DNA of 31,932 nucleotides. Origin: HGM11368 sp051883395 (GTDB lineage Bacteria > Bacillota > Clostridia > Christensenellales > UBA3700). The stretch is from contig JBJETQ010000005.1 in the NCBI GenBank assembly GCA_051883395.1, positions 1 through 31,932 on the forward strand, read 5' to 3'. Shown here one piece after another: positions 13,703 to 22,195 of the stretch. The position numbers and the translations under genes are program-made. The notes beneath the pieces are model-generated. The model was given only the letters and a program-made list of their open reading frames with translations, was not told the DNA's origin and did not search any database. Every line of letters begins with the position of its first letter. The stretch's first letter is position 1.

Positions 13703-15217
13703 TTATTTTTCGCAGACGTTGAAGGTGTAATATGCGACTTTTCCGTCGGTAGTAGTAACTTTGTATATTCTTTTTGAAGACGAGAGATCGACAGAATAAA
13801 TATTGACAAGTTCTATGCTCTGCACGTTGTCAATAGCTTCGCCCTGCAACGCATAGAAGTAAACTTTTGTCCCTACTTTATAATATACGCTGGCAAACGT
13901 AACGCTCTCGTCAACTCCTGGAACTATCTCTCGTGCCGAATCTTCCGATATGTCGTAGATGAAGTATCTTGTCTTTAAGGTATCGTCCTTATCCTGCATG
14001 CTATATGCGATTTGTCCGCTTATCGTATAGACGTAAGAATTGACTTGCGAAGCGTCAATAATTTGCTTTCCTTGCGTAGTATATATCCTATCGTTAATCT
14101 TTACCGTATCGTTTCTTATTGTCGCATCCATACTGTCCGACAAACTGACAAGGCACTTGTTGCCTTCATACAGGCAAGTATCCGTGCCGTTGCTCAAAAG
14201 CAGTTGTTCTTTGCCGTCAGCACCGTAACGAACCGAAACCGTCGTGGTGCCTTTGAGCAACTTTTGAAGGTCGACTTTGACGTCGATATTGCCAACAGAA
14301 TCAAGTCCGAAAGCCTGTGCATATTGCGCCGTTAAACTCTTGTCAACGATATCGGCAACGGTGAGAATTACGCCGTTGTCAAATTGATTGTAAACGCCAA
14401 AAACGTAATATTTGAAATTAACTTTTTTGCTCTTGCCACTCTTGACGTCGTAACAATAGGTCGTAAGGTCGTATTTTTCTCCGCCAATAAACAGGTCGAA
14501 TTTATCGTCGTCTGCGTAACTTGGCGTTGTGTATTGCAAAAAGATTTTGTTGTCTATTGTCCAGATTGCGCTGTTGTCGGCACTACTGCTCAATTCCAGG
14601 TCAGTAACGGGATAAAACTCGCCGACAAAGTTGCCTTTTGCATTGTAGAACTTGAAGCCAAAGCCATTGGCGCTTGCCACTGCCCTTGCCTTGTAATCTC
14701 CCAGCTCGAATACGTCGTTATATCTGACTATTTCTTCAAACGGAGACGTAGTCTTTTTTAATTTGCCGTCAATGCCGATATAATATCTCACGTCGTTGTT
14801 TTTGTCATAAAAACAGCCGTCGGATATACTTCCTTCCAATTCCGAAGCTATCATGCCTTCAACGCCATACAATATATATTTGCTTTCAAGATTCAGTTGG
14901 GCATACAGACCGTCGTATATCCCGATAATAGGCAAGGTGGAATTGTTGATTATCATATTGCCTGTTTCAAAATTGAACAAGCTGTAATACGTTTTGTCTT
15001 CGCCTGCGTTATAATATTTAAACGTTGCTAAACCAAAGTCGTCCAGCGACGTCATTACTGCGTCGTCATGCACGTTGAGTCCCTGTACGGTCTGCAAGGA
15101 ATATTCAATCTTGCTCTGCTTGCCAAAGAGTTTGTCAACGCCCTGACTACAACCCGTCATGACAACAGCCATAACGACTATAAGACAAACGGTGATAGCA
15201 ATTATTTTTTTATTCAT
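13703..15217 (-). CDS. Secreted lipoprotein of unknown function
   Basis: 504 aa. The N-terminus is a lipoprotein signal: MNKK, a hydrophobic stretch (5-20), and the lipobox VMTGC with Cys23. The rest is soluble and rich in short beta-strand-like segments with alternating Tyr/Val, Asp and Gly (for example YYIGIDGKLKK, YVYTISGQIAYS, YFIYDI), as in repeated beta-sheet or propeller-like folds. This is only an impression. No enzyme motif is seen. An AGGAGA site precedes the ATG. It has its own promoter and shares a terminator with the XRE gene. It lies downstream of ligA but is not cotranscribed, since a strong terminator lies between. Confidence 0.88.
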   Translation of the reverse strand: MNKKIIAITVCLIVVMAVVMTGCSQGVDKLFGKQSKIEYSLQTVQGLNVHDDAVMTSLDDFGLATFKYYNAGEDKTYYSLFNFETGNMIINNSTLPIIGIYDGLYAQLNLESKYILYGVEGMIASELEGSISDGCFYDKNNDVRYYIGIDGKLKKTTSPFEEIVRYNDVFELGDYKARAVASANGFGFKFYNAKGNFVGEFYPVTDLELSSSADNSAIWTIDNKIFLQYTTPSYADDDKFDLFIGGEKYDLTTYCYDVKSGKSKKVNFKYYVFGVYNQFDNGVILTVADIVDKSLTAQYAQAFGLDSVGNIDVKVDLQKLLKGTTTVSVRYGADGKEQLLLSNGTDTCLYEGNKCLVSLSDSMDATIRNDTVKINDRIYTTQGKQIIDASQVNSYVYTISGQIAYSMQDKDDTLKTRYFIYDISEDSAREIVPGVDESVTFASVYYKVGTKVYFYALQGEAIDNVQSIELVNIYSVDLSSSKRIYKVTTTDGKVAYYTFNVCEK

Positions 15218-15259
15218 ATACTTTCTCCTGTTGTGCGCTCTTGCGCATTTGTCCCTATT

Positions 15260-15288
15260 ATTATACTGTAATGTTTTATTTCATTCAA
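15260..15288 (-). promoter_or_regulatory. Promoter of the 504-aa lipoprotein
   Basis: Minus strand: TTGAAT (15288-15283), 17 bases, TATAAT (15265-15260). A leader of about 35 bases follows. Confidence 0.75.
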
Positions 15289-15453
15289 CAAAAATAAGCG
15301 TATTTTGAAAACAAAATAACGTAACTCAGACAAAATCAATCATACTTACAACAGAAACATATATTCTTGTAATAGAAACAAGCGTAAATTAATGCATAAG
15401 CATACGCAAATTGAATACTGAAACAAATGCAACCTAAAAAACATACTCAATTT
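15289..15453. other. AT-rich intergenic stretch
   Basis: No gene or start with a ribosome binding site is seen. Loosely repeated GAAAC motifs occur (15354, 15375, 15420), but the spacing is uneven and the units are not alike enough to call a repeat. Confidence 0.5.
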
Positions 15454-15479
15454 GAAAAAACAGACGACCGGGTCGTCTG
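15454..15479 (-). terminator. Terminator of the pcrA-ligA operon
   Basis: CAGACGACC (15461-15469) and GGTCGTCTG (15471-15479) form a nine-pair GC-rich stem. On the minus strand it is followed by six T and lies about 20 bases after the ligA stop. Confidence 0.93.
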
Positions 15480-15501
15480 CTTATGCTGTCGATTATATTT
15501 T

Positions 15502-17448
15502 TTATTTTTGCTCAATCATTGCCAGTAGCGTTGCTTCGTCGATAATTCTGATGCCCAATTTGGTTGCCTTTTCCAGTTTTGAGCCGGCGTCTTCGCCAGC
15601 CACAACCAGATTGACGGCTTTTGACACGCTGTCCGACGTCTTTCCGCCGTTCTGCTCTATCAATTCCTTTGCCTCAGAACGTTTGAGCGTAGGCAACGAC
15701 CCCGTAAGAACCACGACGTAGTCAGTCATTACGCCGCTTTTCTTTTCTTCTTCTCGCACCACTACGCCCAACTCATAGAGTTCGTTGATAGCCTTGACGT
15801 GTTCCTGATTGGCAAAATATTCTACGACGTTGTTTGCCATTATATCGCCAAAATCTTCTATCTCTGTTAGCTGCTCCACCGTCGCCCTTTGGATATTTTC
15901 CATACTGCCGAATTTGTCAGCCAGTTGAGCGGAAGCCTTTTTGCCTATTCCTGCTATGCCCAAAGCAAAAAGTAACCTTGACAGCGTGGTGTTTTTACTG
16001 CTTTCTATGGCGGTGAGTATATTGTTGATTTTTGTTTCTTTGAAACCTTCTATACCTTCAAAATCTTCGGCTTTGAGCCTGTATATGTCCACAAAATTAC
16101 TCAGTACGCTCTCCTCCATCAGCGTTTCGATAGTCTTTTCGCTCAGACCTTCGATATTCATGGCTTCCTTGCTGACAAAATGCGTCAGCGCCGATACGAC
16201 GGCAGGCACACAGTTTTTGTAATTGGTGCATTTGACAAATGCGCCTTGCCACTCGACAGGACTGCCGCAAGCCGGACATACCGTTGGCTTTTCTATATCC
16301 TTGGAGTGCGGATAATGCTCCGCAACGCCCATAATCTCGGGGATAACGTCGTTGGAACGGCGTACAAATACACGACTTCCGATTTTGACGTCCTTGCGCA
16401 ATATCTCGCTGTAATTGTTGAGAGTGGCTTTGGACACCGTTACTCCTGCCAATTCAACAGGCTCCAAAATTGCCAAAGGATTGAGTTTGCCCGTTCTCGA
16501 TACCTGCCACACCACGTCCTTGACTATCGTCGTCGCTTCCTGCGCAGGATACTTGAACGCCATTGCCCATCTTGGAAATTTTTCGGTAAATCCCAGTCTT
16601 TGTCTCGTCGCAACGTCGTCAACTTTGATTACCGCTCCGTCGATAAGAAAGTCAAGACTGTCTCTGCTTTCTCCGATTGCGTCCACGCCTGCGATAATAT
16701 CGTCAATGTCGTCGTATAACTCGAATTTTCCGCTGACACGGAATTTGTTTTGTCTCAAAAAGTCAATCATATCGCTGCCGCTTTTAAAAGGTTTGTCGAT
16801 AAAGTTGACGTTGTAGACGTTGACTTCGAGATTTCTTTCCGCAGTAATTTTCGGATCTAGATTTCTGATAGCGCCTGCAACTCCGTTTCGTGCGTTTTTG
16901 AGCGGCGTAACACCCGGCTTTGCATTGTATTTTTCCAGCTCGGACAGACGCATTATTCCTTCTCCCTGCACTTCCAGCACGCCCTTGTAGTCAATGCGCA
17001 AAGGCACAGATTTGATTGTCTTTACCTGTGCGGTTACGTCTTCGCCTTCCACTCCGTTGCCACGGGTTGCGCCTCTCACCAACTCGCCGTTTTCGTAAGT
17101 GAGATTGATGGTGAGTCCGTCGTATTTGTACTCCAACGAACAAAGCGGCAACTTGCCGTCTGCCGTTTTCAGTTTTTCCAGCCATGCTCTCAATTCTTCC
17201 TTGCTCTGACATTTGTCAAGGCTGTATAGTCTGCCAAGATGTCTTACGCTGTCAAATTTGCTCAAAGGCTGACCGCCTACTCTGACGGTAGGAGAATCGG
17301 CAAGCACTACGCCGCTCTTTTTTTCCATAGCGACAAGGTCGTCGTAGAGTTTGTCGTACTCTGCGTCGGCTATCGTCGGCTCGTCCAGCACGTAATATTG
17401 ATATGCGTAGCGGTTGAGCTTATCTACCAGTTCTCTCATCTCGTCCAT
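15502..17448 (-). CDS. ligA: NAD-dependent DNA ligase
   Basis: It seals nicks in replication and repair. Domains in order: Ia NAD-binding helices (1-65, with YYVLDEPTIADAEYD), adenylation domain with catalytic Lys108 in LEYKYDG, OB fold, a four-cysteine zinc finger (CPACGSP...CTNYKNC, about 400-425), helix-hairpin-helix repeats (about 430-560) and a C-terminal BRCT domain (about 573-648). The 648 aa are near the usual 670. The motif reads EYKYDG where EPKxDG is more common. A GAGG site precedes the start. It follows pcrA by 46 bases. Confidence 0.97.
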   Translation of the reverse strand: MDEMRELVDKLNRYAYQYYVLDEPTIADAEYDKLYDDLVAMEKKSGVVLADSPTVRVGGQPLSKFDSVRHLGRLYSLDKCQSKEELRAWLEKLKTADGKLPLCSLEYKYDGLTINLTYENGELVRGATRGNGVEGEDVTAQVKTIKSVPLRIDYKGVLEVQGEGIMRLSELEKYNAKPGVTPLKNARNGVAGAIRNLDPKITAERNLEVNVYNVNFIDKPFKSGSDMIDFLRQNKFRVSGKFELYDDIDDIIAGVDAIGESRDSLDFLIDGAVIKVDDVATRQRLGFTEKFPRWAMAFKYPAQEATTIVKDVVWQVSRTGKLNPLAILEPVELAGVTVSKATLNNYSEILRKDVKIGSRVFVRRSNDVIPEIMGVAEHYPHSKDIEKPTVCPACGSPVEWQGAFVKCTNYKNCVPAVVSALTHFVSKEAMNIEGLSEKTIETLMEESVLSNFVDIYRLKAEDFEGIEGFKETKINNILTAIESSKNTTLSRLLFALGIAGIGKKASAQLADKFGSMENIQRATVEQLTEIEDFGDIMANNVVEYFANQEHVKAINELYELGVVVREEEKKSGVMTDYVVVLTGSLPTLKRSEAKELIEQNGGKTSDSVSKAVNLVVAGEDAGSKLEKATKLGIRIIDEATLLAMIEQK

Positions 17449-17494
17449 AAATTACCTCGATTGATTTTTGTCTATACGTATCGACTTTTTTGAC

Positions 17495-19672
17495 CTAAAT
17501 TATCTCAATTGGCGCCAATCTCATATTAAAGGTTTTGACGCCGAGTCCTTCAAATTCTATCCTAGCGTTTTCACCCATAATCTCTATTATTTTGCCTTCT
17601 CCAAAGCGTGTATGCCTTACTTGCTGTCCTACTTTGAATATCGACAAATCTCTGCCGGAAGATACGATTGTTTTCGGCGCTGCAAAAGCAGGCGTCGGCT
17701 TGCTGATGGTTATATAATCAATTTTGCTCTTTGGCGGAGTGTAATATTCTTCGTAAGGCTTTTTGTCTTCCCTTTCCTTTTCCAGTCCGCCTTCCTTCAA
17801 AAATCTGCTTGCCATTCCGTATTCTCTGCGGCCAAACCTGAAACGACTGGCAGCATTGGTAAGATACAATCTCTCCTTTGCTCTCGTAACGGCAACGTAC
17901 ATTATTCTGCGTTCTTCCTGCAAATCGTCGTCGTTGGCTGCGGCGCTCGATATTGGGAACAACCCTTCTTCCAGTCCTACCACAAATACGCATCTGAATT
18001 CCAGTCCTTTGACTCCGTGTATTGTGGCAAGAGTTACGCCGTCTTCCTGCTCGTCGCCGTCGTTGTCTGTCAATAGCGATACCGACTGCAAAAAATCGTC
18101 CAGCATCGGATTTTCGTTGTCCTTGCAATATTCCTTGACTGCCGTAACAAAGTCGTCGATATTTGCCAATCTGTTGGCGTCTTCCGTAACTCTTTTGTCG
18201 TACATGGAATCAAAGTCAATTATTTCTTTTGCCTGATCGATAAACTGGTCAAGCGGAAGATGCCGCACGTTTTCCAGCCTGAGCAGAACGTCGCTGAATC
18301 TGGCTATGTTGTTGGCTGTGGCTGATGGAAGTCCCAGTACGTGAACTCTCTTGATAGCGGTATAAAGACTTATTCCGTTGTCCTGCGCCGCCTGCATTAT
18401 CCTGGATATTGCCCCGTCGCCTATTCCCCTTTTTGGAGTGTTGATGACTCTCAATATACTTTCGCTGTCGCTGGGATTGGCGATAAATTTGAGATAAGCC
18501 AAAAAGTCTTTGATTTCTTTTCTTTCAAAAAATTTGTTGCCGCCTACGACCTTGTAGGGATAGTTGTACAAAGCCAATTTTTCTTCGAAAGAGCGTGATA
18601 TAGAGTTGGCTCGGTACAAAATGGCAAAGTCGCTGAATTTGTAGTCGTTGTAGTGCATAAGAGACGTGATTTGCTCCATAACGTAATCGGCTTCCGCCTT
18701 TTCGTCGTACAACGAACGATATACTATATTGGTGCCTTTATCCCCTTCCGTCCACAAATTTTTACCTACACGATTGTTGTTGTTGGCAATGATTTTGTTG
18801 GCAAGCGCCAATATGTTGCCTGTCGAACGATAATTGCGCTCCAATTTGTACAGTCTGCACCCCGCAAACTGCTCGTAAAACTTTTTGACGTTTTCTACTT
18901 CCGCCCAGCGCCAGCCATAAATACTCTGGTCGTCGTCGCCCACGGCAAAGACGTTGCCGTATTTTGCGGCAAGCATTCTTACGAGCATATACTGAATACG
19001 ATTGGTGTCCTGAAACTCGTCAACGTGAATATACTGAAACTTTTCCTGATATTTTTCCAATATATCCTTGCGAGTGGTAAAAAGTTTGACAGTCCTGAGC
19101 AAAAGGTCGTCAAAATCGAGAGCGTTGTTGTCAAGCAGCGTTTTTTCGTATATGCGATATACCTGCTCAACCAAAGAACTGTTTCGTTCTTCTTTTATTC
19201 TTGCATAATAGGCGTCGGGGTCCAAGGCATGGTTTTTGGCATTGGATATATGCCAACGAACTATCTTATGAAAGTCCTTTTCCGTGTCTATTCCTATCTC
19301 GCCTATTATCCTTTTGATAATTCTGTTGCAGTCGCTGTCGTCGTAGATGGTAAAGTTGGGGCTGTATCCTTCGAGAGCGTCGATTTCCGCCCGCAAAATC
19401 TTTGCGCAAAGCGAATGGAAAGTAGATATGGTTACTTCGCTCCTTCCGGTAACCTGATAAACTCTCTCCTTCATTTCTCCTGCCGCTTTGTTGGTGAAAG
19501 TAATGGCAAGTATGTGATAAGGAGCAACTCCCATCTGTTCGATAAGATAAGCGATACGATATGTCAGCACCCTTGTCTTTCCGCTGCCTGCGCCTGCCAA
19601 TACAAGTACGGCGCCTTCGGTATCAACGACGGGTTTTAACTGTTCGGGATTGAGCAATCGGGTATAATCCAT
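17495..19672 (-). CDS. pcrA: ATP-dependent DNA helicase PcrA/UvrD
   Basis: A superfamily 1 3'-5' helicase used in excision repair, removal of stalled polymerases and plasmid replication. From the ATG at 19672 the protein is 725 aa and starts MDYTRLLNPEQL. Motifs in order: AGAGSGKTR (Walker A), DEFQDTN, GDDDQSIYGWR, ERNYRS, the IHGVKGLEF box and VAVTRAKERLYL. The C-terminus has the RNA polymerase-interacting, Tudor-like end (FKVGQQVRHTRFGEGKI). A GGAGG site four bases before this ATG decides the start over earlier in-frame codons. Its own promoter lies just upstream. Confidence 0.97.
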   Translation of the reverse strand: MDYTRLLNPEQLKPVVDTEGAVLVLAGAGSGKTRVLTYRIAYLIEQMGVAPYHILAITFTNKAAGEMKERVYQVTGRSEVTISTFHSLCAKILRAEIDALEGYSPNFTIYDDSDCNRIIKRIIGEIGIDTEKDFHKIVRWHISNAKNHALDPDAYYARIKEERNSSLVEQVYRIYEKTLLDNNALDFDDLLLRTVKLFTTRKDILEKYQEKFQYIHVDEFQDTNRIQYMLVRMLAAKYGNVFAVGDDDQSIYGWRWAEVENVKKFYEQFAGCRLYKLERNYRSTGNILALANKIIANNNNRVGKNLWTEGDKGTNIVYRSLYDEKAEADYVMEQITSLMHYNDYKFSDFAILYRANSISRSFEEKLALYNYPYKVVGGNKFFERKEIKDFLAYLKFIANPSDSESILRVINTPKRGIGDGAISRIMQAAQDNGISLYTAIKRVHVLGLPSATANNIARFSDVLLRLENVRHLPLDQFIDQAKEIIDFDSMYDKRVTEDANRLANIDDFVTAVKEYCKDNENPMLDDFLQSVSLLTDNDGDEQEDGVTLATIHGVKGLEFRCVFVVGLEEGLFPISSAAANDDDLQEERRIMYVAVTRAKERLYLTNAASRFRFGRREYGMASRFLKEGGLEKEREDKKPYEEYYTPPKSKIDYITISKPTPAFAAPKTIVSSGRDLSIFKVGQQVRHTRFGEGKIIEIMGENARIEFEGLGVKTFNMRLAPIEII

Positions 19673-19694
19673 ATTTCCTCCAAAGCGTGAGTTA

Positions 19695-19723
19695 ATTATA
19701 CCATATTGCCCTGCAATTTTCAA
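19695..19723 (-). promoter_or_regulatory. Promoter of pcrA-ligA
   Basis: Minus strand: TTGAAA (19723-19718), 17 bases, TATAAT (19700-19695), about 23 bases before the pcrA start. Confidence 0.8.
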
Positions 19724-19732
19724 TAACATGAA

Positions 19733-20056
19733 CTACTTTGCCAGTTTTTCTTTGAGATACCTGTCTTTGAGTTGTTTGTACCATTTTGAAGTTTGCAAAA
19801 CAAGTCTCTGTCTGTTTACTTCGTCGTCAATCTCCGCAACGACCATTTCGTCGATAATTCTTGCTATCGGATTGGTAGCTACGACGTCTTCTTCGTCCAT
19901 CATCTTTTCTACCGTTTTGTAGACTATATCTTCACGAGATTTGCTGAGAGAACGAGTTGCAATTTCGCAACGCTGTTGCTTTTCACGCTTGGCTTGCAAG
20001 CGAATTTTGGCCTGTTTAGCCAAAAAGTGCAAAGAAGTATCATGAGAGTCTTGCAT
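19733..20056 (-). CDS. Hypothetical helical protein
   Basis: 107 aa, not recognised. The start at MQDSHD is set by a GGAGG site four bases before the ATG; a TTG further up would give 126 aa but has no such site. The protein is strongly charged and looks all-helical: a basic first part (AKQAKIRLQAKREKQQR), an acidic middle (KMMDEEDVVATN), then IARIIDEMVVAEIDDEVNRQ and a basic C-terminus. There is no membrane segment, cysteine pair or signal. It lies between rpsU and pcrA with its own promoter. Confidence 0.75.
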   Translation of the reverse strand: MQDSHDTSLHFLAKQAKIRLQAKREKQQRCEIATRSLSKSREDIVYKTVEKMMDEEDVVATNPIARIIDEMVVAEIDDEVNRQRLVLQTSKWYKQLKDRYLKEKLAK

Positions 20057-20117
20057 AAATCCTCCGAAAAAAAGTTTTTTTATTAAATTTTGTTTATGAA
20101 TTTCTTTTGACAACTAT

Positions 20118-20146
20118 ATAATACTATTTTTGTCGCTTTGTTACAA
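20118..20146 (-). promoter_or_regulatory. Promoter of the 107-aa hypothetical gene
   Basis: Minus strand: TTGTAA (20146-20141), 17 bases, TATTAT (20123-20118). A leader of about 55 bases precedes the chosen ATG. Confidence 0.6.
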
Positions 20147-20183
20147 GCAAAATTTGAAAGATTTTTAAATTGCAAAAAATTAG

Positions 20184-20223
20184 TCCCAAAACGCATTATT
20201 TTTGCAAAATACGGGTTTTGGGA
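20184..20223. repeat. 9-bp inverted repeat in an AT-rich spacer
   Basis: TCCCAAAAC (20184-20192) and GTTTTGGGA (20215-20223) are perfect inverted copies separated by 22 bases. No T run adjoins on either strand. It lies between the rpsU terminator and the next promoter. Confidence 0.55.
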
Positions 20224-20306
20224 GCAATTTTTGACAATTTTTTGTAAAAATTTTGTCGTAATTTGTATAAATATAGTTAATAAATTTGAAAATTATTCAA
20301 AATTTG

Positions 20307-20340
20307 AATAAAAAAATAAACCCGTAACTTGCGTTACGGG
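20307..20340 (-). terminator. Terminator of rpsU
   Basis: CCCGTAAC and GTTACGGG (20321-20328 and 20333-20340) form an eight-pair stem with a four-base loop. On the minus strand TTTATTTTTTTATT follows. It starts six bases after the rpsU stop. Confidence 0.93.
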
Positions 20341-20346
20341 AAATAT

Positions 20347-20523
20347 TTATGCCTTGTTTCTCTTGCGAGCTGCTTCGGCTTTCTTCTTACGTTTTACGCT
20401 TGGCTTTTCGTATGCTTCACGCTTACGCAATTCTCCAATAATGCCGTCTCTTGCGCATTTACGCTTAAATCTTCTGATTGCGCTGTCCAAAGACTCGTTC
20501 TCTCCAACTTTTACTGTCGACAT
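20347..20523 (-). CDS. rpsU: 30S ribosomal protein S21
   Basis: A 58-aa basic protein of the small subunit. The sequence starts MSTVKVGENESLDSAIRRFK, the family signature, contains REAYEKPSVKRKKKAEAARK, and ends in a basic tail. The ribosome binding site GGAAGGAGG is exceptionally strong. A six-pair hairpin in the leader (20553-20537, loop AACTG on the mRNA) ends exactly where the AGGAGG core starts. It lies in the usual place downstream of the dnaK-prmA-rsmE-mtaB cluster, with its own promoter and terminator. Confidence 0.97.
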   Translation of the reverse strand: MSTVKVGENESLDSAIRRFKRKCARDGIIGELRKREAYEKPSVKRKKKAEAARKRNKA

Positions 20524-20564
20524 TGTTTTCGCCTCCTTCCCGCAGTTCGGAAATATTCTTTTAT

Positions 20565-20593
20565 ATCTTACCTTAATCTTTTGTTATTGTCAA
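20565..20593 (-). promoter_or_regulatory. Promoter of rpsU
   Basis: Minus strand: TTGACA (20593-20588), 17 bases, TAAGAT (20570-20565). The -35 is perfect and the -10 weaker. Confidence 0.65.
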
Positions 20594-20607
20594 ATGATTT
20601 TTGTACA

Positions 20608-20946
20608 TTACCCCATTTTTTCGTCCAGCTGTCTGCCGCCAATCAGATGAAAGTGCAGATGAGCCACGCTCTGACAACCGTGTTTGCCTTTGTTGGTTAT
20701 TATTCTGAAACCGTCGTCCAGCCCGTTCTCAACAGCTATCTCGGCAAGTTTCTTTATCATTCTACCAACGACAACGGCTCTGTCGTCGTCAAGTTCCGCC
20801 ACAGAAGCAAAATGCTCTTTTGGTATTGCCAACAGATGCACAGGCGCCTGCGGATTGACGTCTTTGATGACGATAAATTGTTCGTCTTCGTATACTTTGC
20901 TGCTTGGAATTTCTCCATTGACTATCTTGCAAAAAATACAGTCCAT
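20608..20946 (-). CDS. hinT: HIT family hydrolase (HinT-like)
   Basis: 112 aa. HinT-type proteins are purine nucleoside phosphoramidases; the physiological substrate is unsettled. The histidine triad is His96, His98 and His100 in AHLHFHLIGG. The N-terminus has CIFC (Cys3 and Cys6), the zinc-associated pair found in many members. The ATG at 20946 is chosen because AAGGAG stands seven bases before it and it begins one base after the mtaB stop. Confidence 0.93.
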   Translation of the reverse strand: MDCIFCKIVNGEIPSSKVYEDEQFIVIKDVNPQAPVHLLAIPKEHFASVAELDDDRAVVVGRMIKKLAEIAVENGLDDGFRIITNKGKHGCQSVAHLHFHLIGGRQLDEKMG

Positions 20947-20947
20947 A

Positions 20948-22195
20948 TTATTCTCCTTTGCGGCGGCACATAAGCACACCGTCAATTATTTTTTCTCCTA
21001 CTGCTAGCACAATTGAGTCTGCGCTCTCCCCCTGCACTCTGCACCTGATATATTCTCTGCTATATCCTTCGGCATACTTTCCGTCGCTCTCTTCCGTCAG
21101 AATTTCTACTTCTTTACCTATGAATTTTGACATATAATCGTGTTTACACTCTGCTGCAACAACGACAAGGCTCTCCTTTCTTGCCTTGACGTCTTCACAA
21201 GCGACTCTTTTCATCTTTGCGGCGACAGTACCCTTGCGGGCGGAATACGGAAACACGTGCAATTGTCCAAAGCCCACTCTGCGCACAAAGTCTTCCGTTT
21301 CTTGCGCCTGTCGGGCGTCTTCGGTAGGAAATCCTACTATTACGTCGGTGGTCAGATTGGCGTCGGGATAAAACTCTCTTATCACGTTGACCTTGTCCAG
21401 ATATTGCGACGTCGAATATTTTCTGTTCATTTTTTTCAGCACGCCGTCGCTGCCGCTCTGCAAACTAAGATGAAACTGCGGGCAGAACTTTTGCAACTTA
21501 CGGGTGGCTCTCAACAACTCCTCGTTGACAACCGATACTTCCAGCGAACCAAGTCTTATTCTGCAATCAATCGACGACAAACTCTCAACCAACTGCGCCA
21601 GACTGCCGCCCCACTCCTTGCCGTATGACGATATATCTATGCCCGTAACGACGATTTCTTTGCAGGACGCTTGCAAGCGTTTACATTCTTGAAGCACCGA
21701 TTGCATACTGCGAGAACGACTTCTTCCCCTGATATAAGGAATAAGACAATATGAGCAGAAATTATCGCAACCGTCCTGTATCTTGACGTAAGCTCTCGTT
21801 CGCTCGACGATGGCTTCGAATTCGTCTTCGTACTTTGTCGGCAAAGTTCCTACGACCACTCCGCTCTCTTCCAGCTTGTCCACCAATTTTGCTTTGTCTG
21901 CAACACCCGAAACGTAAGTAACGCCCCTTTTGGTTTCAAATTGCTGAGCGTTGTTTTGGGAAGCACAACCGCAAACGACTATCTTAGCGTCGGGATTGCA
22001 TGCAAGGCAACGTGATACGTATTGTCTCGATTTACGCTCGGCTTCGTTAGTTACTGCGCAAGTATTGAGCAGATACACCTGAGCCCATTGCAAATCTTCG
22101 ACCACTTCGTGTCCACGCTTTCTCAATTCTCCTGTCAGACAATCACATTCGTATTGATTGACCTTACAGCCAAGGTTGCATACCGCAATTTTCAC
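20948..22195 (-). CDS. mtaB: tRNA (N6-threonylcarbamoyladenosine 37-C2)-methylthiotransferase
   Basis: It adds a methylthio group to t6A37 in tRNAs that read ANN codons. The 415 aa begin at a GTG overlapping the rsmE stop (GTGA), with GGGAG upstream, and read (M)KIAVCNLGCKVNQYE. The N-terminal domain binds an iron-sulfur cluster through Cys10, Cys46 and a cysteine in VCGC (75 or 77). The radical-SAM motif is Cys143-x3-Cys147-x2-Cys150 (CDNFCSYC). A TRAM domain for tRNA binding ends the protein (EVEILTEESDG onward). Choice of MtaB over MiaB or RimO rests on the CNLGCKVNQYE start and the neighbours. Confidence 0.95.
   Translation of the reverse strand: MKIAVCNLGCKVNQYECDCLTGELRKRGHEVVEDLQWAQVYLLNTCAVTNEAERKSRQYVSRCLACNPDAKIVVCGCASQNNAQQFETKRGVTYVSGVADKAKLVDKLEESGVVVGTLPTKYEDEFEAIVERTRAYVKIQDGCDNFCSYCLIPYIRGRSRSRSMQSVLQECKRLQASCKEIVVTGIDISSYGKEWGGSLAQLVESLSSIDCRIRLGSLEVSVVNEELLRATRKLQKFCPQFHLSLQSGSDGVLKKMNRKYSTSQYLDKVNVIREFYPDANLTTDVIVGFPTEDARQAQETEDFVRRVGFGQLHVFPYSARKGTVAAKMKRVACEDVKARKESLVVVAAECKHDYMSKFIGKEVEILTEESDGKYAEGYSREYIRCRVQGESADSIVLAVGEKIIDGVLMCRRKGE

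Noticed and set aside
15300..15450. Degenerate tandem repeat with GAAAC motifs
   Set aside because: Spacing is uneven (21 and 45 bp) and flanks do not align; AT-rich composition explains it.
20537..20553. Hairpin controlling the rpsU ribosome binding site
   Set aside because: The short stem ends at the edge of the AGGAGG core and leaves it free, so regulation is not supported.
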